This document shows, one piece after another, positions 44,516-54,043 of a stretch of 64,000 bases of DNA (the stretch's first letter is position 1; each line of letters opens with the position of its first letter). The notes below the pieces were generated by a model. That model made no database searches, was not told where the DNA came from, and saw only the letters and a program-made list of their open reading frames with translations. This DNA comes from JANQGG01 sp964642175. GTDB lineage: Bacteria > Bacteroidota > Chlorobiia > Chlorobiales > Chloroherpetonaceae. The translations under genes were made by a program, and so were the position numbers. The stretch is from positions 310,001-374,000 of the forward strand of contig CAZXOK010000002.1 of assembly GCA_964642175.1 (NCBI GenBank). Reading direction: 5' to 3'.

Positions 44516-45589
44516 ATGAAAATAGGTACTTACAACATAGAGCAGCCTGTAATGCTGGCACCAATGGAAGATGTGACAGATCCATCGTTTCGACGGTTGT
44601 GCAAGCTATATGGCGCAGACGTGGTTTTCACCGAGTTTATCAGCTCCGACGCATTGATTCGCGATGCAAAAAAATCACTTCGAAAACTTGATGTTTTTGA
44701 CTACGAGCGCCCCGTGGCTATCCAGATTTTTGGTAATGATCCTAAAACCATGGCCGAAGCAGCTAAAATTGCCGAGGCAGCCAATCCCGACTTTATTGAT
44801 CTGAACTATGGATGCCCGGCTAAAAAAGTGGCCGGTAAAGGCGCTGGTTCGGCCTTGCTCTGCCAACCCGATTTACTGGTTGAAATTACCAAAGCTGTCT
44901 CGGCAGCGGTTAATCTGCCCGTTACCGTTAAAACCCGTATTGGCTGGGATGAACATTCCATAAATATCCTGGATATTATTCGCCGGTTGGAGGATTGTGA
45001 TATCAAAGCCATCACTATTCACGGGCGAACACGTGCGCAAATGTATAAAGGCAGGGCCAATTGGGACTGGATTCGCCGTGCAAAAGAAGTCTCAAACCTG
45101 CCCGTGATTGGAAACGGGGATATATGGACAGCTGAAGACGGATTAAGGATGTTCGTGCAAACGGGTGTGGATGCCATTATGGCTGGACGGGGGGCAATTG
45201 GAAATCCATTTTTATTTCGTGAGATTAAGCACTTGTTAAAAACCGGCCAAAAGCTAGCTGCCTCAACCTATCACGAGCGCATCGATGTGGCGATAAAGCA
45301 CCTGGAGATGTCGGTTGAACGAAAGGGTGAAAAATACGGGGTATTGGAAATGCGCCGGCATTACTCCACTTATTTAAAAGGTCTGCCATCTGTTTCGCGC
45401 TACAGAGACTTTCTGGTCAGAGAAGACGATTGGCGATTGATCAGTGAAAAACTTCGCGAATTTGAAGCTCTTTGCGAGCAACATGAAAAGCAGGGAACCC
45501 TGAAAGTTCATACCGAAAATCTAAATGATCACTCCCCGAGGTTGGTCCTGGAGCCTTACCATGAAAAACCCGGGGAAAGGACGTTGTAA
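44516..45589 (+). CDS. dusB: tRNA-dihydrouridine synthase
   Basis: An FMN-dependent TIM-barrel enzyme that reduces uridine in tRNA. MLAPMEDVTDPSFRRL starts the barrel. C100 in LNYGCPAKKVAGKGAG is the catalytic acid, and TIHGRTRAQMY is the FMN-phosphate region. The length of 357 aa suits DusB-type enzymes. It is divergent from the tag remnant. Confidence 0.92.
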   Translation: MKIGTYNIEQPVMLAPMEDVTDPSFRRLCKLYGADVVFTEFISSDALIRDAKKSLRKLDVFDYERPVAIQIFGNDPKTMAEAAKIAEAANPDFIDLNYGCPAKKVAGKGAGSALLCQPDLLVEITKAVSAAVNLPVTVKTRIGWDEHSINILDIIRRLEDCDIKAITIHGRTRAQMYKGRANWDWIRRAKEVSNLPVIGNGDIWTAEDGLRMFVQTGVDAIMAGRGAIGNPFLFREIKHLLKTGQKLAASTYHERIDVAIKHLEMSVERKGEKYGVLEMRRHYSTYLKGLPSVSRYRDFLVREDDWRLISEKLREFEALCEQHEKQGTLKVHTENLNDHSPRLVLEPYHEKPGERTL

Positions 45590-45680
45590 ACTGCGGGTTA
45601 ATTTCCAGGCACTGTTTGCAGAAGGGTAAAAAAAACCCATATTTATAAACTATTCAATTCATTTAAAAAATATTTCATAC

Positions 45681-46709
45681 ATGAGTCAGTATTACAGTGT
45701 GGCGGTTTTAGGAGCAACGGGGCTCGTAGGCCGCACCATGATCAATGTGCTTGAGGAGCAAAACTTTCCGGTTGAGCAGTTAGTGCCGCTTGCCTCTGAG
45801 CGGTCTGCCGGTGTAAAGATCACCTTTAAAGGAAAAGAATACATCACCCAGATCCCCAGTGCCGAGATATTCAGCAAAGTAGATATTGCGCTGTTCTCCG
45901 CAGGAGGGTCTGTTAGTAAAGCCTGGGCACCAGTAGCTGCCAGGGAAGGGGCTATTGTGATTGATAACTCCTCGGCATTTCGTATGGAAAAAGATGTGCC
46001 ACTGGTGGTTCCTGAAGTGAATGCCGATGCCATTTTTAAGGACGATGGCTCACCCGCTTCAATTATTGCCAATCCAAATTGTTCGACCATCCAAATGGTG
46101 GTGCCGTTAAAACCTTTGCACGATAAGTATAAGATCAATCGGGTGGTGGTCTCTACCTACCAGTCGGTAACGGGTAAGGGCAAAAAAGGTCTGGAAGCTT
46201 TAGAAGATGAAATAGCTGGAAAAGAGCAGGCCAAGTATGAGCATGTTCATCCGATAGCCTATAACGTGGTACCTCATATTGATATTTTTACAGATAACGA
46301 CTACACCAAAGAAGAAATGAAAATGGTGAATGAAACCCGAAAGATTCTCAGCGATCCTGAGTTAAAGGTTTCACCAACCACAGTGCGGGTACCGGTTTAT
46401 GGTGGCCATGCCGAATCGGTTAATATTGAGTTTGAAAATGATTTTGAGATCGATGACGTCAGAAAGTTACTGGCATCGACTCCGGGTATCGTTGTTCATG
46501 ATCACCCCGGTGAAAATGTTTATCCTATGCCCATTAACTGTTATGGCAAGGACGAGGTGTTCGTAGGTCGAATTCGACGCGATTACTGGCACCCCAAAAC
46601 ATTGAACATGTGGATCGTAGCCGATAACTTGCGAAAAGGAGCGGCTACAAACGCCGTTCAGATTGCCAATTGTTTGGTGGGTAAACTTATCCCAAAAGCA
46701 ACTGTGTAG
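45681..46709 (+). CDS. asd: Aspartate-semialdehyde dehydrogenase
   Basis: Makes aspartate semialdehyde for lysine, threonine, methionine and diaminopimelate synthesis. The NADP motif is GATGLVGRTM and the catalytic C134 is in NPNCSTIQMV. The substrate-binding RVPVYGGHAESVNIEF motif is complete. The length of 342 aa is typical. A 90-base leader separates it from dus; it provides the precursor used by the metYX pathway. Confidence 0.95.
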   Translation: MSQYYSVAVLGATGLVGRTMINVLEEQNFPVEQLVPLASERSAGVKITFKGKEYITQIPSAEIFSKVDIALFSAGGSVSKAWAPVAAREGAIVIDNSSAFRMEKDVPLVVPEVNADAIFKDDGSPASIIANPNCSTIQMVVPLKPLHDKYKINRVVVSTYQSVTGKGKKGLEALEDEIAGKEQAKYEHVHPIAYNVVPHIDIFTDNDYTKEEMKMVNETRKILSDPELKVSPTTVRVPVYGGHAESVNIEFENDFEIDDVRKLLASTPGIVVHDHPGENVYPMPINCYGKDEVFVGRIRRDYWHPKTLNMWIVADNLRKGAATNAVQIANCLVGKLIPKATV

Positions 46710-46740
46710 ATAGTTAATACAACTGATGAATGGATGAAGC

Positions 46741-47136
46741 CTAAAATTCTTCATCCATTTTTTTTAAAGCAAAAATCATCATCGGTGAGCTGAAAATCCA
46801 TAAAAGCACCAAAATCCAGATTCTACCTTCCAGGATATTATAATCAGCAAAGAGTTTCTGCCATGAATGACCGGCTATGTAGTGGCCAAATAAAAACTCA
46901 AAACCGACAGTTAAAACCAGCCACAGCAGCCCGATCCATAAGGCTTCTTTGAAGCTTTTGGTAGGCCAGCGTTTAAAAAACAGCCAGGCAATGGTGCCAA
47001 AAATCAAAATAAAGCTCAGCGTCGAAAGCTGATGGCTCAGAAGCGGATTAAAAAAAGCCAGCAGAACATTTTCGCGAAAAATCCCATTGGCAATTGCAAT
47101 TGGAATAAATGCCAACCAAAACAGAACATATTTCAT
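46741..47136 (-). CDS. Small membrane protein of unknown function
   Basis: A 131-residue protein with four predicted hydrophobic segments (about residues 1-20, 35-53, 66-86 and 103-123) and few charged residues between them. No family can be named. It lies convergent with asd and divergent from the MATE exporter. Confidence 0.7.
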   Translation of the reverse strand: MKYVLFWLAFIPIAIANGIFRENVLLAFFNPLLSHQLSTLSFILIFGTIAWLFFKRWPTKSFKEALWIGLLWLVLTVGFEFLFGHYIAGHSWQKLFADYNILEGRIWILVLLWIFSSPMMIFALKKMDEEF

Positions 47137-47248
47137 GATTCAACTGTTTGTTTGTGTGACTAATAGATAATATGGGCTTAAACAGAGGTTTTTCATTCCT
47201 GTTATATTAACTTAAGGGTTTTTCAAGCTACCCTAACTTTAGGAACTT

Positions 47249-48652
47249 ATGAGTCAGAACGATGATATTAATCGCCAGATATTAGAAGATAATTTATGGA
47301 AAGTGATGTACAAACTCTCTCTTCCGGGCATTTTTGCAATGCTGTTAATCGGTATGAATGCATTTGTGGATGCCCTGTTTGTTGGTCGCTTAGTTGGTAA
47401 AGATGCATTAGCCGGTATTTCTCTCGCCTTTCCTCTCACATATATCACAACAGGTGTAGCTTCAATGCTTGGAATTGGATCGGCCTCGGTTCTAAGCCGT
47501 GCCATTGGATCGGGTGATTACGATAAGCAAAGATTGATTTTTGGCAATCTGACCATGATGTGTTTACTGGCTTCAGCTTTGATTACAATACCCGGATACT
47601 TTTATGCACGGGAGCTTGTCGGCTTTATGGGTGGAACCGGCCGGGTGTTGGAGCTGGGTGTTGAGTATTATAAAGTTTTGGTATTAGGATCATTTTTCAG
47701 TGTCTATTCAGTTGCTACCAGTATGATCATCAGGGCTGAAGGTAAAATTAAAGAATCGATGATCTACACCGGTATCAGCATGGTTTTAAACATGATCCTA
47801 AACCCGATTTTCATTAGCACTTTAGGTTTAGGCGTTACAGGTGCAGCTCTGGCAACTATTATTTCTACCACGGTTTATTCCTCTTTAAACTTTTCATTTT
47901 TTATTGGTGGTAAAAGTTCGGTTAATTTTGAAACCAAGACTTTAAAACTGGCACCATCGCTTATTCCAGAAATTTTTGCGATCGGTTTGGCAACCTTGTT
48001 CATGCAGGTTATGACCCTGATCCAGCAAATGCTTATTTTCAAATCCATTGCTGCGTATGGCTCAGACTTCGATATTGCATTTATGGGAGCAACCACTCGC
48101 ATATTTATGCTGACAATAATCCCGGTCTTTGGCCTGATGCAGGCCCTTCAGCCTGTTATTGGCATCAATTACGGTGCTCAGAATATTGAACGTGTTAAAA
48201 AAGCCTCAAAGGTCTTTTTGATGGGAGGCACAGCCCTGATTCTGATGCTTTGGGCACCCATGCAATTTTTTCCCGGCTATTTTCTTGGTTGGATGATACC
48301 CGATGCTGTCTTTACAGAAAATGATTACAATAATTTCAGGGTGATCATGCTCGTTCTGCCAGGCTTTCCCTTGATCATGGTAGGTGTAACCATGTACCAG
48401 GCCATTGGCAATGCAAAGATGGCCGGCATTTTAACCATAGCCAGACAATTTGTATTGTTTATTCCGGCCATTTTAATTGTACCCCAGTTTTTGGGTCTGA
48501 ATGGTATTTATTACAGCATGACGGGTGTTGATCTGATCATCACCGTAGCTGTTGCCATCTTTATGTGGCTGGAGTTTGATAAATTTGGAAGAAAGAAAGA
48601 ACCCAGTAACGATACACTGCCTGAAACTCAGTTCGAGCCTGTTAAAGGGTAA
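47249..48652 (+). CDS. MATE-family efflux transporter
   Basis: A 467-residue protein with about twelve hydrophobic segments arranged as two pseudo-repeats, the MATE fold. The first begins SLPGIFAMLLIGMNAFVDAL and the second SLIPEIFAIGLATLFMQ. Exports drugs or cationic compounds with sodium or protons; the substrate is unknown. It has no nearby regulator, and its end touches the convergent histidine kinase gene. Confidence 0.9.
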   Translation: MSQNDDINRQILEDNLWKVMYKLSLPGIFAMLLIGMNAFVDALFVGRLVGKDALAGISLAFPLTYITTGVASMLGIGSASVLSRAIGSGDYDKQRLIFGNLTMMCLLASALITIPGYFYARELVGFMGGTGRVLELGVEYYKVLVLGSFFSVYSVATSMIIRAEGKIKESMIYTGISMVLNMILNPIFISTLGLGVTGAALATIISTTVYSSLNFSFFIGGKSSVNFETKTLKLAPSLIPEIFAIGLATLFMQVMTLIQQMLIFKSIAAYGSDFDIAFMGATTRIFMLTIIPVFGLMQALQPVIGINYGAQNIERVKKASKVFLMGGTALILMLWAPMQFFPGYFLGWMIPDAVFTENDYNNFRVIMLVLPGFPLIMVGVTMYQAIGNAKMAGILTIARQFVLFIPAILIVPQFLGLNGIYYSMTGVDLIITVAVAIFMWLEFDKFGRKKEPSNDTLPETQFEPVKG

Positions 48653-48654
48653 TG

Positions 48655-50166
48655 CTATTTATCGTACCTGGATGGTGGGTTAACCGGCAACTGAATAGAA
48701 ATAAAAGCCCCTCCGTTTTTATCATTCTTCAGGTTAATGCGCCCGTAATGTTCGTTGATGATCTTGTAGCATATTGAGAGCCCTAAACCCGTTCCGGAAG
48801 GTTTTGTTGTGAAAAACGGATCAAATGCTTTCTCAAATACTGATTCTGCAAATCCAGGCCCGTTATCCTGAAAATTAATTTCCACATATTTTTTCTTGCC
48901 CGAGTTTTCACCTATCTCCAGCTCCCGTGTAGATATTTTTATGTAGGGAGAACTTCTTTTGCTTATATCCTGCTCTGAAACAGCTTCAATACAATTGAGC
49001 ATAATGTTGAGGAATACCTGGTGGATTTGGTCAGGATCCACTTTTAAATTTGGTAAATCGTCGGAATAGTTCCTGATAACTTCAATATGGCTTTCTTTAA
49101 GATTTTCGGTCAATAAGGTCACCACCGAGTTAATAATGGTTGTTACATCTACCTTAACGATATAGGGTTTTTTGTGACGAGCAAAGGCAAATGTGTCTTC
49201 GATAAAGGTATTAATCCGATCAACTTCCTGTTGAATTCTGATCAGGTAATGATAATTCTCCGACTCGGCATCGAAATCAAGCAACATGGCCTGGATCATT
49301 GATTTAATACCGGCAAGAGGATTCTTAACTTCATGCGAAATAGCAGCCACAATTTCACCAAGAGTCTGCATTTTCTCGGTCTTTTCAGCCTGTAGTCTCA
49401 GACTTTTTTCCTCTGTAATATCTTTAAACAACATCAGCGCACCATCTTGAAGCCCGTTATGCAGATAACGAGGAGAGAGTGTATAGCCAATCGTAATATC
49501 GTGATTCAGATGTGTAATATTTAACTCACCACGATGGGCTTCACCCCGGGAAAATATTTTTTCAAGGTCAAAATCAGACAGGTTAAGTAAATCGGAAATA
49601 TCTCTGCCCTGCAGCTCATTGTGTTTGTTGCTCAGCAGTTTTTCAGCAGCCCGGTTAGAAGATATGATTTTAGCATTCTGGCCTACCACAATTACGGCCT
49701 GCTGCATCTGGTTCAGAAAATTACCGGTATCCCCGTTATCGGCATTGTTGGCCAGAGATTCGTATAGTTTCTCTGTAAAAACCTGATTGGTTGCTACACG
49801 TTGCTGGCGTTTCTTTAAACCTCGGTAAACCGAATTGGCAATTTCAATATTATCCTTAACGGGATTACCGGATAAAAAAACCATATCCGAGGCACCTGAA
49901 CGAATTGAGTGGATGGCAAAGGCAATATTATCTTTGGTAATAATGCTGATGAGCGGTGTTTGGGGGTGTAGCGAAGAGAGTGTTTCCAGACCTTCAATAT
50001 GTGAAGCCGTGTTGGCTATCTCAAAATATATCAGATCAATGGCATTAGGAATAGCCGAAATGGAGCTGTGAGCATAAATTTCAACTTTATTAGCCTGAAG
50101 TTTAATCGCACGTTGCATTTGTACGATTTGCATCGATAGCCCGGAAACAATAGCTATATTGGGCAT
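48655..50166 (-). CDS. NtrB-like sensor histidine kinase with degenerate receiver and PAS domains
   Basis: A 503-residue cytoplasmic kinase. Residues 1-120 have a receiver-like layout, but the phosphoacceptor Asp position reads as E49 (IYFEI). A PAS domain covers about 150-255. The phosphorylated H278 is in AISHEVKNPL. The N box is in NIMLNCIEA and the G boxes in DNGPGF and GTGLGLSI. It senses an unknown internal signal, and no response regulator is adjacent. It is the last gene of the alr-comEA-DUF3822-kinase run. Confidence 0.88.
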   Translation of the reverse strand: MPNIAIVSGLSMQIVQMQRAIKLQANKVEIYAHSSISAIPNAIDLIYFEIANTASHIEGLETLSSLHPQTPLISIITKDNIAFAIHSIRSGASDMVFLSGNPVKDNIEIANSVYRGLKKRQQRVATNQVFTEKLYESLANNADNGDTGNFLNQMQQAVIVVGQNAKIISSNRAAEKLLSNKHNELQGRDISDLLNLSDFDLEKIFSRGEAHRGELNITHLNHDITIGYTLSPRYLHNGLQDGALMLFKDITEEKSLRLQAEKTEKMQTLGEIVAAISHEVKNPLAGIKSMIQAMLLDFDAESENYHYLIRIQQEVDRINTFIEDTFAFARHKKPYIVKVDVTTIINSVVTLLTENLKESHIEVIRNYSDDLPNLKVDPDQIHQVFLNIMLNCIEAVSEQDISKRSSPYIKISTRELEIGENSGKKKYVEINFQDNGPGFAESVFEKAFDPFFTTKPSGTGLGLSICYKIINEHYGRINLKNDKNGGAFISIQLPVNPPSRYDK

Positions 50167-50205
50167 ACTCGTCTCTCGTTGATATCAGAAAAAAACATGT
50201 GCCGC

Positions 50206-51078
50206 TTAATTATACTGATTTAATGCCTTAATGCCGGCTCCAACAGCTTTAAAGTATTTTTCGCAATCCTGTTGAGCGCATTCCATGTATACAGACTCAG
50301 GAAATGGCATAGGTATAACCTTTTTCTGGAGGGAGTTAGAGATAAATTCCATGGAATCTTTTGTGCTGGCAGAACCGGTTGAAAAAATAGTCTGGTACCG
50401 GGAGTGTTTTTTAAGCTCAGAAATAGCAAAATATGCAATGTCGGTCTCAGAATTCAGGCTCCAGTAACTTATACTTTCTGTCTGATTATTTTCCAGAATA
50501 CTTAGTGCCAGATAGTTTTTCTCTATTTCCATCAATGCAACGGGTTCATGCACCTTAAAGAGTAAAGACTGTAAGGCCATGTGAGAACCATCGATCATAT
50601 TAATTTTTTTTCCCGATGGTAAGATCATCATTTGCAACCTGTTGATGAACCGTTTTGGCATAAACACCAGCAAAACGGTTTGATAAGGATTTCCGCTGCC
50701 ATTTTTAAGTGGTACGGCCTGCCAGGAGTAATCTTCAGGTGTTGTTAAAAACTTTGCAGCTTCGTCCTGGCATTCCTGTTTGAACATTTCTGAATCAAGA
50801 TCCTCATCAACATAGGAGACCACACATTTGGTATGATTAATATTGACGCTAACCGATATCTGCTCTGCCTGATACTGGTTGAGAGTAGGAAGCAGATCGT
50901 TCATAACCGTTATCATCCCTTTTGAACTACCTGTATCCAGGACATCGGTGTAGATGTCGAAACCATAAGTGAACTCATGCTTGGAGAGAATTGAATGTTG
51001 GCCATCGTCATCTAAGACCATATGTACCAGATACATGGCGTTATTTTCGATACTCAGAGATAATTGGGATTTGTTCAT
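50206..51078 (-). CDS. DUF3822-like / PilM-type ASKHA protein
   Basis: A 290-residue protein with the duplicated actin-like (ASKHA) pattern of DUF3822. The first half has SISVNINHTKCVVSY, the second half ends VGAGIKALNQYN. It resembles PilM-type assembly proteins, but homology with those is remote and the function is not established. It starts nine bases after comEA, which makes a link with DNA uptake or a pilus-like machine plausible; the proof is only context. Confidence 0.65.
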   Translation of the reverse strand: MNKSQLSLSIENNAMYLVHMVLDDDGQHSILSKHEFTYGFDIYTDVLDTGSSKGMITVMNDLLPTLNQYQAEQISVSVNINHTKCVVSYVDEDLDSEMFKQECQDEAAKFLTTPEDYSWQAVPLKNGSGNPYQTVLLVFMPKRFINRLQMMILPSGKKINMIDGSHMALQSLLFKVHEPVALMEIEKNYLALSILENNQTESISYWSLNSETDIAYFAISELKKHSRYQTIFSTGSASTKDSMEFISNSLQKKVIPMPFPESVYMECAQQDCEKYFKAVGAGIKALNQYN

Positions 51079-51087
51079 GGACTGGTT

Positions 51088-51579
51088 TTACTCAATGTTA
51101 AGGTGATCTTTAAGCTTATTTAACCGAATATGACTAATACCTTTTACTTCAAGCAATTCCCGGAAATTTGTTAGCTTTCCGCCTTTATATGTTCTAAAAC
51201 GAATAAGCCGTTCTGCCATAACCGGACCTATACCCGGTAGCTTTAACAACTCCTGATAAGTTGCCTGATTAAAGTTAAGCTTTTCAGAGGACTTTTGCTC
51301 AGGATTCCCACCGGATATATCTTCAGTTAATTCTTTTGAAAATGTTAAATCGACATATTTCTGGTAAAACTTCTCTTCGGCAGTTAAGATACTATCAACC
51401 TCTGAACCTGTAAAGAATTCTTTTTCTTTTTGTTCAATCAGGCCCAATGCTTCATTGTAAGGCAAAAAGGTTTTAAACGCAAGCCCTATCAAAGCTGAGC
51501 CAAGTAAAACCGTGATGATATATATTTCACCACGTGTGATACTTAATTTTGTTGACAGTTTATTAAAGTAGTTTTTCAT
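51088..51579 (-). CDS. ComEA-like helix-hairpin-helix protein
   Basis: A 163-residue protein with an N-terminal membrane anchor (about residues 17-35) and a C-terminal double helix-hairpin-helix domain. The two hairpins are LLKLPGIGPVMAERLIRFR and ELLEVKGISHIRLNKL. ComEA proteins bind incoming DNA during natural transformation; other HhH proteins of this layout exist. It follows alr by 21 bases. Confidence 0.86.
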   Translation of the reverse strand: MKNYFNKLSTKLSITRGEIYIITVLLGSALIGLAFKTFLPYNEALGLIEQKEKEFFTGSEVDSILTAEEKFYQKYVDLTFSKELTEDISGGNPEQKSSEKLNFNQATYQELLKLPGIGPVMAERLIRFRTYKGGKLTNFRELLEVKGISHIRLNKLKDHLNIE

Positions 51580-51600
51580 GAGGGATTGGAGTTGAAAACA

Positions 51601-52743
51601 TTATTGATCTACCAACACTCGTTTAACCCTGGGCGAAACAGAACAAAGCAATTCATAGCAGATGGTATTGATCTTTTCAGCCAAATGACCAGCATCCATG
51701 CCATGCCAACCAAATAAAACTGCCTCATCACCAACTTCAACTTGAGCGTCTTGATCCAGGGCTATCATGATCTGGTCCATGGTCACTGCACCGATTTGAC
51801 GGTAGAGCTTGCCACGGATTTGTACGCTGGCTTTATTGGTGAGAGAACGATGGTACCCATCGGCATAACCGACTGAAATGGTGGCTATGCGGGTGGGCTC
51901 TTCCGCCTGCCATAACCGGCCATAACTTACACTTTGCCCTTTTTCAAGCCATTTAATAAACGTGACACGCGATTGAAATTGCATCACAGGTTTTAAGGAA
52001 AGATCGGTTTTGACGGCCGGCCCGGGAGTATAGCCATAGAGCAGAATTCCGGGTCGAACCATATCGAAATGGGCCTTTTTATCCGAGACAATTGCTCCGC
52101 TGTTGGCCATATGTTTTTGTATTCTGCGTCCGGCCATGTGATCAAACTCAGAAACCAGTGACTGATAGTTTTGCAATTGATGTTGAGAAAAAGTCAAGTC
52201 TTCGCCGCTGCTTGCAAAGTGAGAGTAAATGGCTTTTAAGTTCAGATAAGGCGAGTTTTCAATGCGTTTGGCAAGGTCGAGCGCATGATTTAAATCGATT
52301 CCCAGTCGTCCCATGCCTGTATCCACTTTCAGGTGGACTTGCATAGGCATGTTGTTGGCTTTAGCAATGGTATCGGCATGCTGAAAGGTTTCATAATCCG
52401 TTAGCGTAATATCAATGCCATGCTTTAAATAATACGGGTATTGATCGGGAAGTGGCGAAGCAAATGCCAGGATTTCAATAGGTTGCTTATTTGTGTTAAG
52501 GTTCCGGATATGCTCTCGCAATTCAATGGCTTCGTTTATATTAGCCACGCCAAAAGAACGAAGACCTTCCTGAAGCAAAATTTGCGAAACATATTTTACG
52601 TTGTGTCCATAAGCATTGGCTTTAACAATACCCATGATGGCACACTTGGGCCCAACTGTATTTTTAATTAAGTTCAGATTATGAACCAGGTGGTTTTTGT
52701 TGATCAGAGCCTCAGATAAATGGACTTCAGGAAATAAGTCCAT
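51601..52743 (-). CDS. alr: Alanine racemase
   Basis: A PLP enzyme that makes D-alanine for peptidoglycan. The PLP lysine is K41 in GIVKANAYGHN, and the second active-site region has VSYGRLWQAE and SVGYADGYHR. The frame could be extended to a TTG at 52836, but the ATG at 52743 gives the usual length of 380 residues. It is the first gene of a run ending in the histidine kinase. Confidence 0.93.
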   Translation of the reverse strand: MDLFPEVHLSEALINKNHLVHNLNLIKNTVGPKCAIMGIVKANAYGHNVKYVSQILLQEGLRSFGVANINEAIELREHIRNLNTNKQPIEILAFASPLPDQYPYYLKHGIDITLTDYETFQHADTIAKANNMPMQVHLKVDTGMGRLGIDLNHALDLAKRIENSPYLNLKAIYSHFASSGEDLTFSQHQLQNYQSLVSEFDHMAGRRIQKHMANSGAIVSDKKAHFDMVRPGILLYGYTPGPAVKTDLSLKPVMQFQSRVTFIKWLEKGQSVSYGRLWQAEEPTRIATISVGYADGYHRSLTNKASVQIRGKLYRQIGAVTMDQIMIALDQDAQVEVGDEAVLFGWHGMDAGHLAEKINTICYELLCSVSPRVKRVLVDQ

Positions 52744-53091
52744 TGAAGAACTTGTGGTGTTTAAATCACCATGCTGTTGCAAGAGGGTTTCCAACGTTTG
52801 GTTGTTTGCGCCGTGATATGGTTTCAAATGATCCAAAAAAATACTGTTTTACTTTCACATGAATTGCAATCAATCATCTCAGTTGATCTTTTAGATTTTA
52901 GTAATTATAATGGTTTCTTTTAGATATCAAAATCACCCTGAATGATTAATTACAGTCTAATTGGGTTAAATATACCTTTGACTAAAGAAAGTTCTTGATT
53001 TTTAAAGATGTTTTTTATATTCCTCCCGTTGTAAGCAATACAGAAGTACAGGTTAACTAGATAAATGGGAAAAGTTTAAAGCTGATCCGAA
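52744..53091. other. Intergenic region between alr and the zinc-ribbon/rpsU operon
   Basis: A 348-base AT-rich interval between divergent genes, allowing for the shorter alr start. TACCTTTG at 52973-52980 fits the -7 element of a Bacteroidota promoter for the rightward operon, giving a leader of about 105 bases, but no good -33 box is at the right distance. No RNA gene or repeat is seen. Confidence 0.45.
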
Positions 53092-53727
53092 GTGGGAAAA
53101 TCGAGCAAAACAGCGCAAGAATCAGATCAAACAACAGAGACGAGCACGCCTTTAAACCATACCAACGAACTTTCAAGCAAAAGAGAGTGGATTTTGGCTG
53201 GGAAAATCAAATCGGCTTATTGTGAAGGGTGTAATCAATTTGTACCAAGAATATTTGTTGGTGAATGGAAACCAAGCGACAGAATTAAAGATGAAGACGA
53301 TTTGCTGGATTTAAAGCCAACTAAGAAAAACAACAAGAAGAAATCAAATTCAGAACCTGAAGAGGAAAAAACAGAAAATCAATACTGGTTGAAATGTCCG
53401 AACTGCAATCAGGTACAACTTGTTAGTGAATGGCAGATTCAGATCGATCGCCAGACCAGGTTAGAAGATTTAAAACCCGAAGACTGTGCCAAGTATTTCC
53501 CTCAGGGTTTGTATGCAGAAGGAGATGTGGTTTTTCATCCGGCTTTAAATGACGTTGGCATTGTAAGATCGAAACAATCCACGGCAAGCGGCGCAAATGT
53601 TATTATTGTAGAGTTTCAGAATTCAGGTAAGAAGCAGTTGCTGGAAAATGTTCAGGTCAATAAGGACGGAAGTTCCAGGGCTGTAACAAAAAAGGGAAAA
53701 GTTAAATTAAAAATTAAGAAATTTTAA
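53092..53727 (+). CDS. Zinc-ribbon plus CarD-like protein, function unknown
   Basis: A 211-residue protein beginning with GTG. A split zinc ribbon is formed by CEGC (about residue 45) and CPNC (about 104), separated by a long charged linker rich in Lys. After residue 140 a small beta domain with LYAEGDVVFHPALNDVGIV resembles the CarD/TRCF RNA-polymerase-interacting fold. This combination suggests a transcription- or ribosome-linked factor; I do not know the architecture from a named family. It is 24-33 bases before rpsU and presumably co-transcribed. Confidence 0.65.
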   Translation: MGKSSKTAQESDQTTETSTPLNHTNELSSKREWILAGKIKSAYCEGCNQFVPRIFVGEWKPSDRIKDEDDLLDLKPTKKNNKKKSNSEPEEEKTENQYWLKCPNCNQVQLVSEWQIQIDRQTRLEDLKPEDCAKYFPQGLYAEGDVVFHPALNDVGIVRSKQSTASGANVIIVEFQNSGKKQLLENVQVNKDGSSRAVTKKGKVKLKIKKF

Positions 53728-53760
53728 GTATAAAAATCACTATCAGAGGAGGTGACACAA

Positions 53761-53958
53761 TTGGTTGGAGTTCAAATTCAAGATAATGAAACGATTGATA
53801 AGCTATTGAAGCGTTTTAAGAAAAAGTACGAGCGTGCTGGTGTATTGAAAGAGTTTCGTAAAAGAACATACTACACAAAGCCCTCTGTTGATAATCGTTT
53901 GAAACGGGCTCGCTCCAAACGCCGCGCACAGCGCGCCAACGAAGAGCGTAACGCTTAA
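53761..53958 (+). CDS. rpsU: 30S ribosomal protein bS21
   Basis: The bS21 family sequence is plain from VGVQIQDNETIDKLLKRFKK to the arginine-rich tail RAKRRAQRA-type (here RARSKRRAQRA). A GTG at 53752 could add three residues, but the TTG at 53761 matches the family start and stands right after a full GAGGAGGTGA Shine-Dalgarno sequence (53744-53753). The strong site contrasts with the weak leaders of most genes here. In Bacteroidia bS21 helps hide the anti-Shine-Dalgarno sequence, and a strong site in its own mRNA permits autoregulation; the same is inferred here. Confidence 0.93.
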   Translation: MVGVQIQDNETIDKLLKRFKKKYERAGVLKEFRKRTYYTKPSVDNRLKRARSKRRAQRANEERNA

Positions 53959-53978
53959 ACCGTAAGTCCAAGACCAAA

Positions 53979-54021
53979 AATAGGCAATTCCTGATCAGCA
54001 GGGATTGCCTATTGTTTTTTT
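53979..54021 (+). terminator. Intrinsic terminator after rpsU
   Basis: A 13-bp stem with one wobble pair (53979-53991 with 54001-54013) is followed by a T7 run. It ends the zinc-ribbon/rpsU transcript just before aroA. Confidence 0.9.
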
Positions 54022-54043
54022 GCACTAAATTTTTTCATATTCC

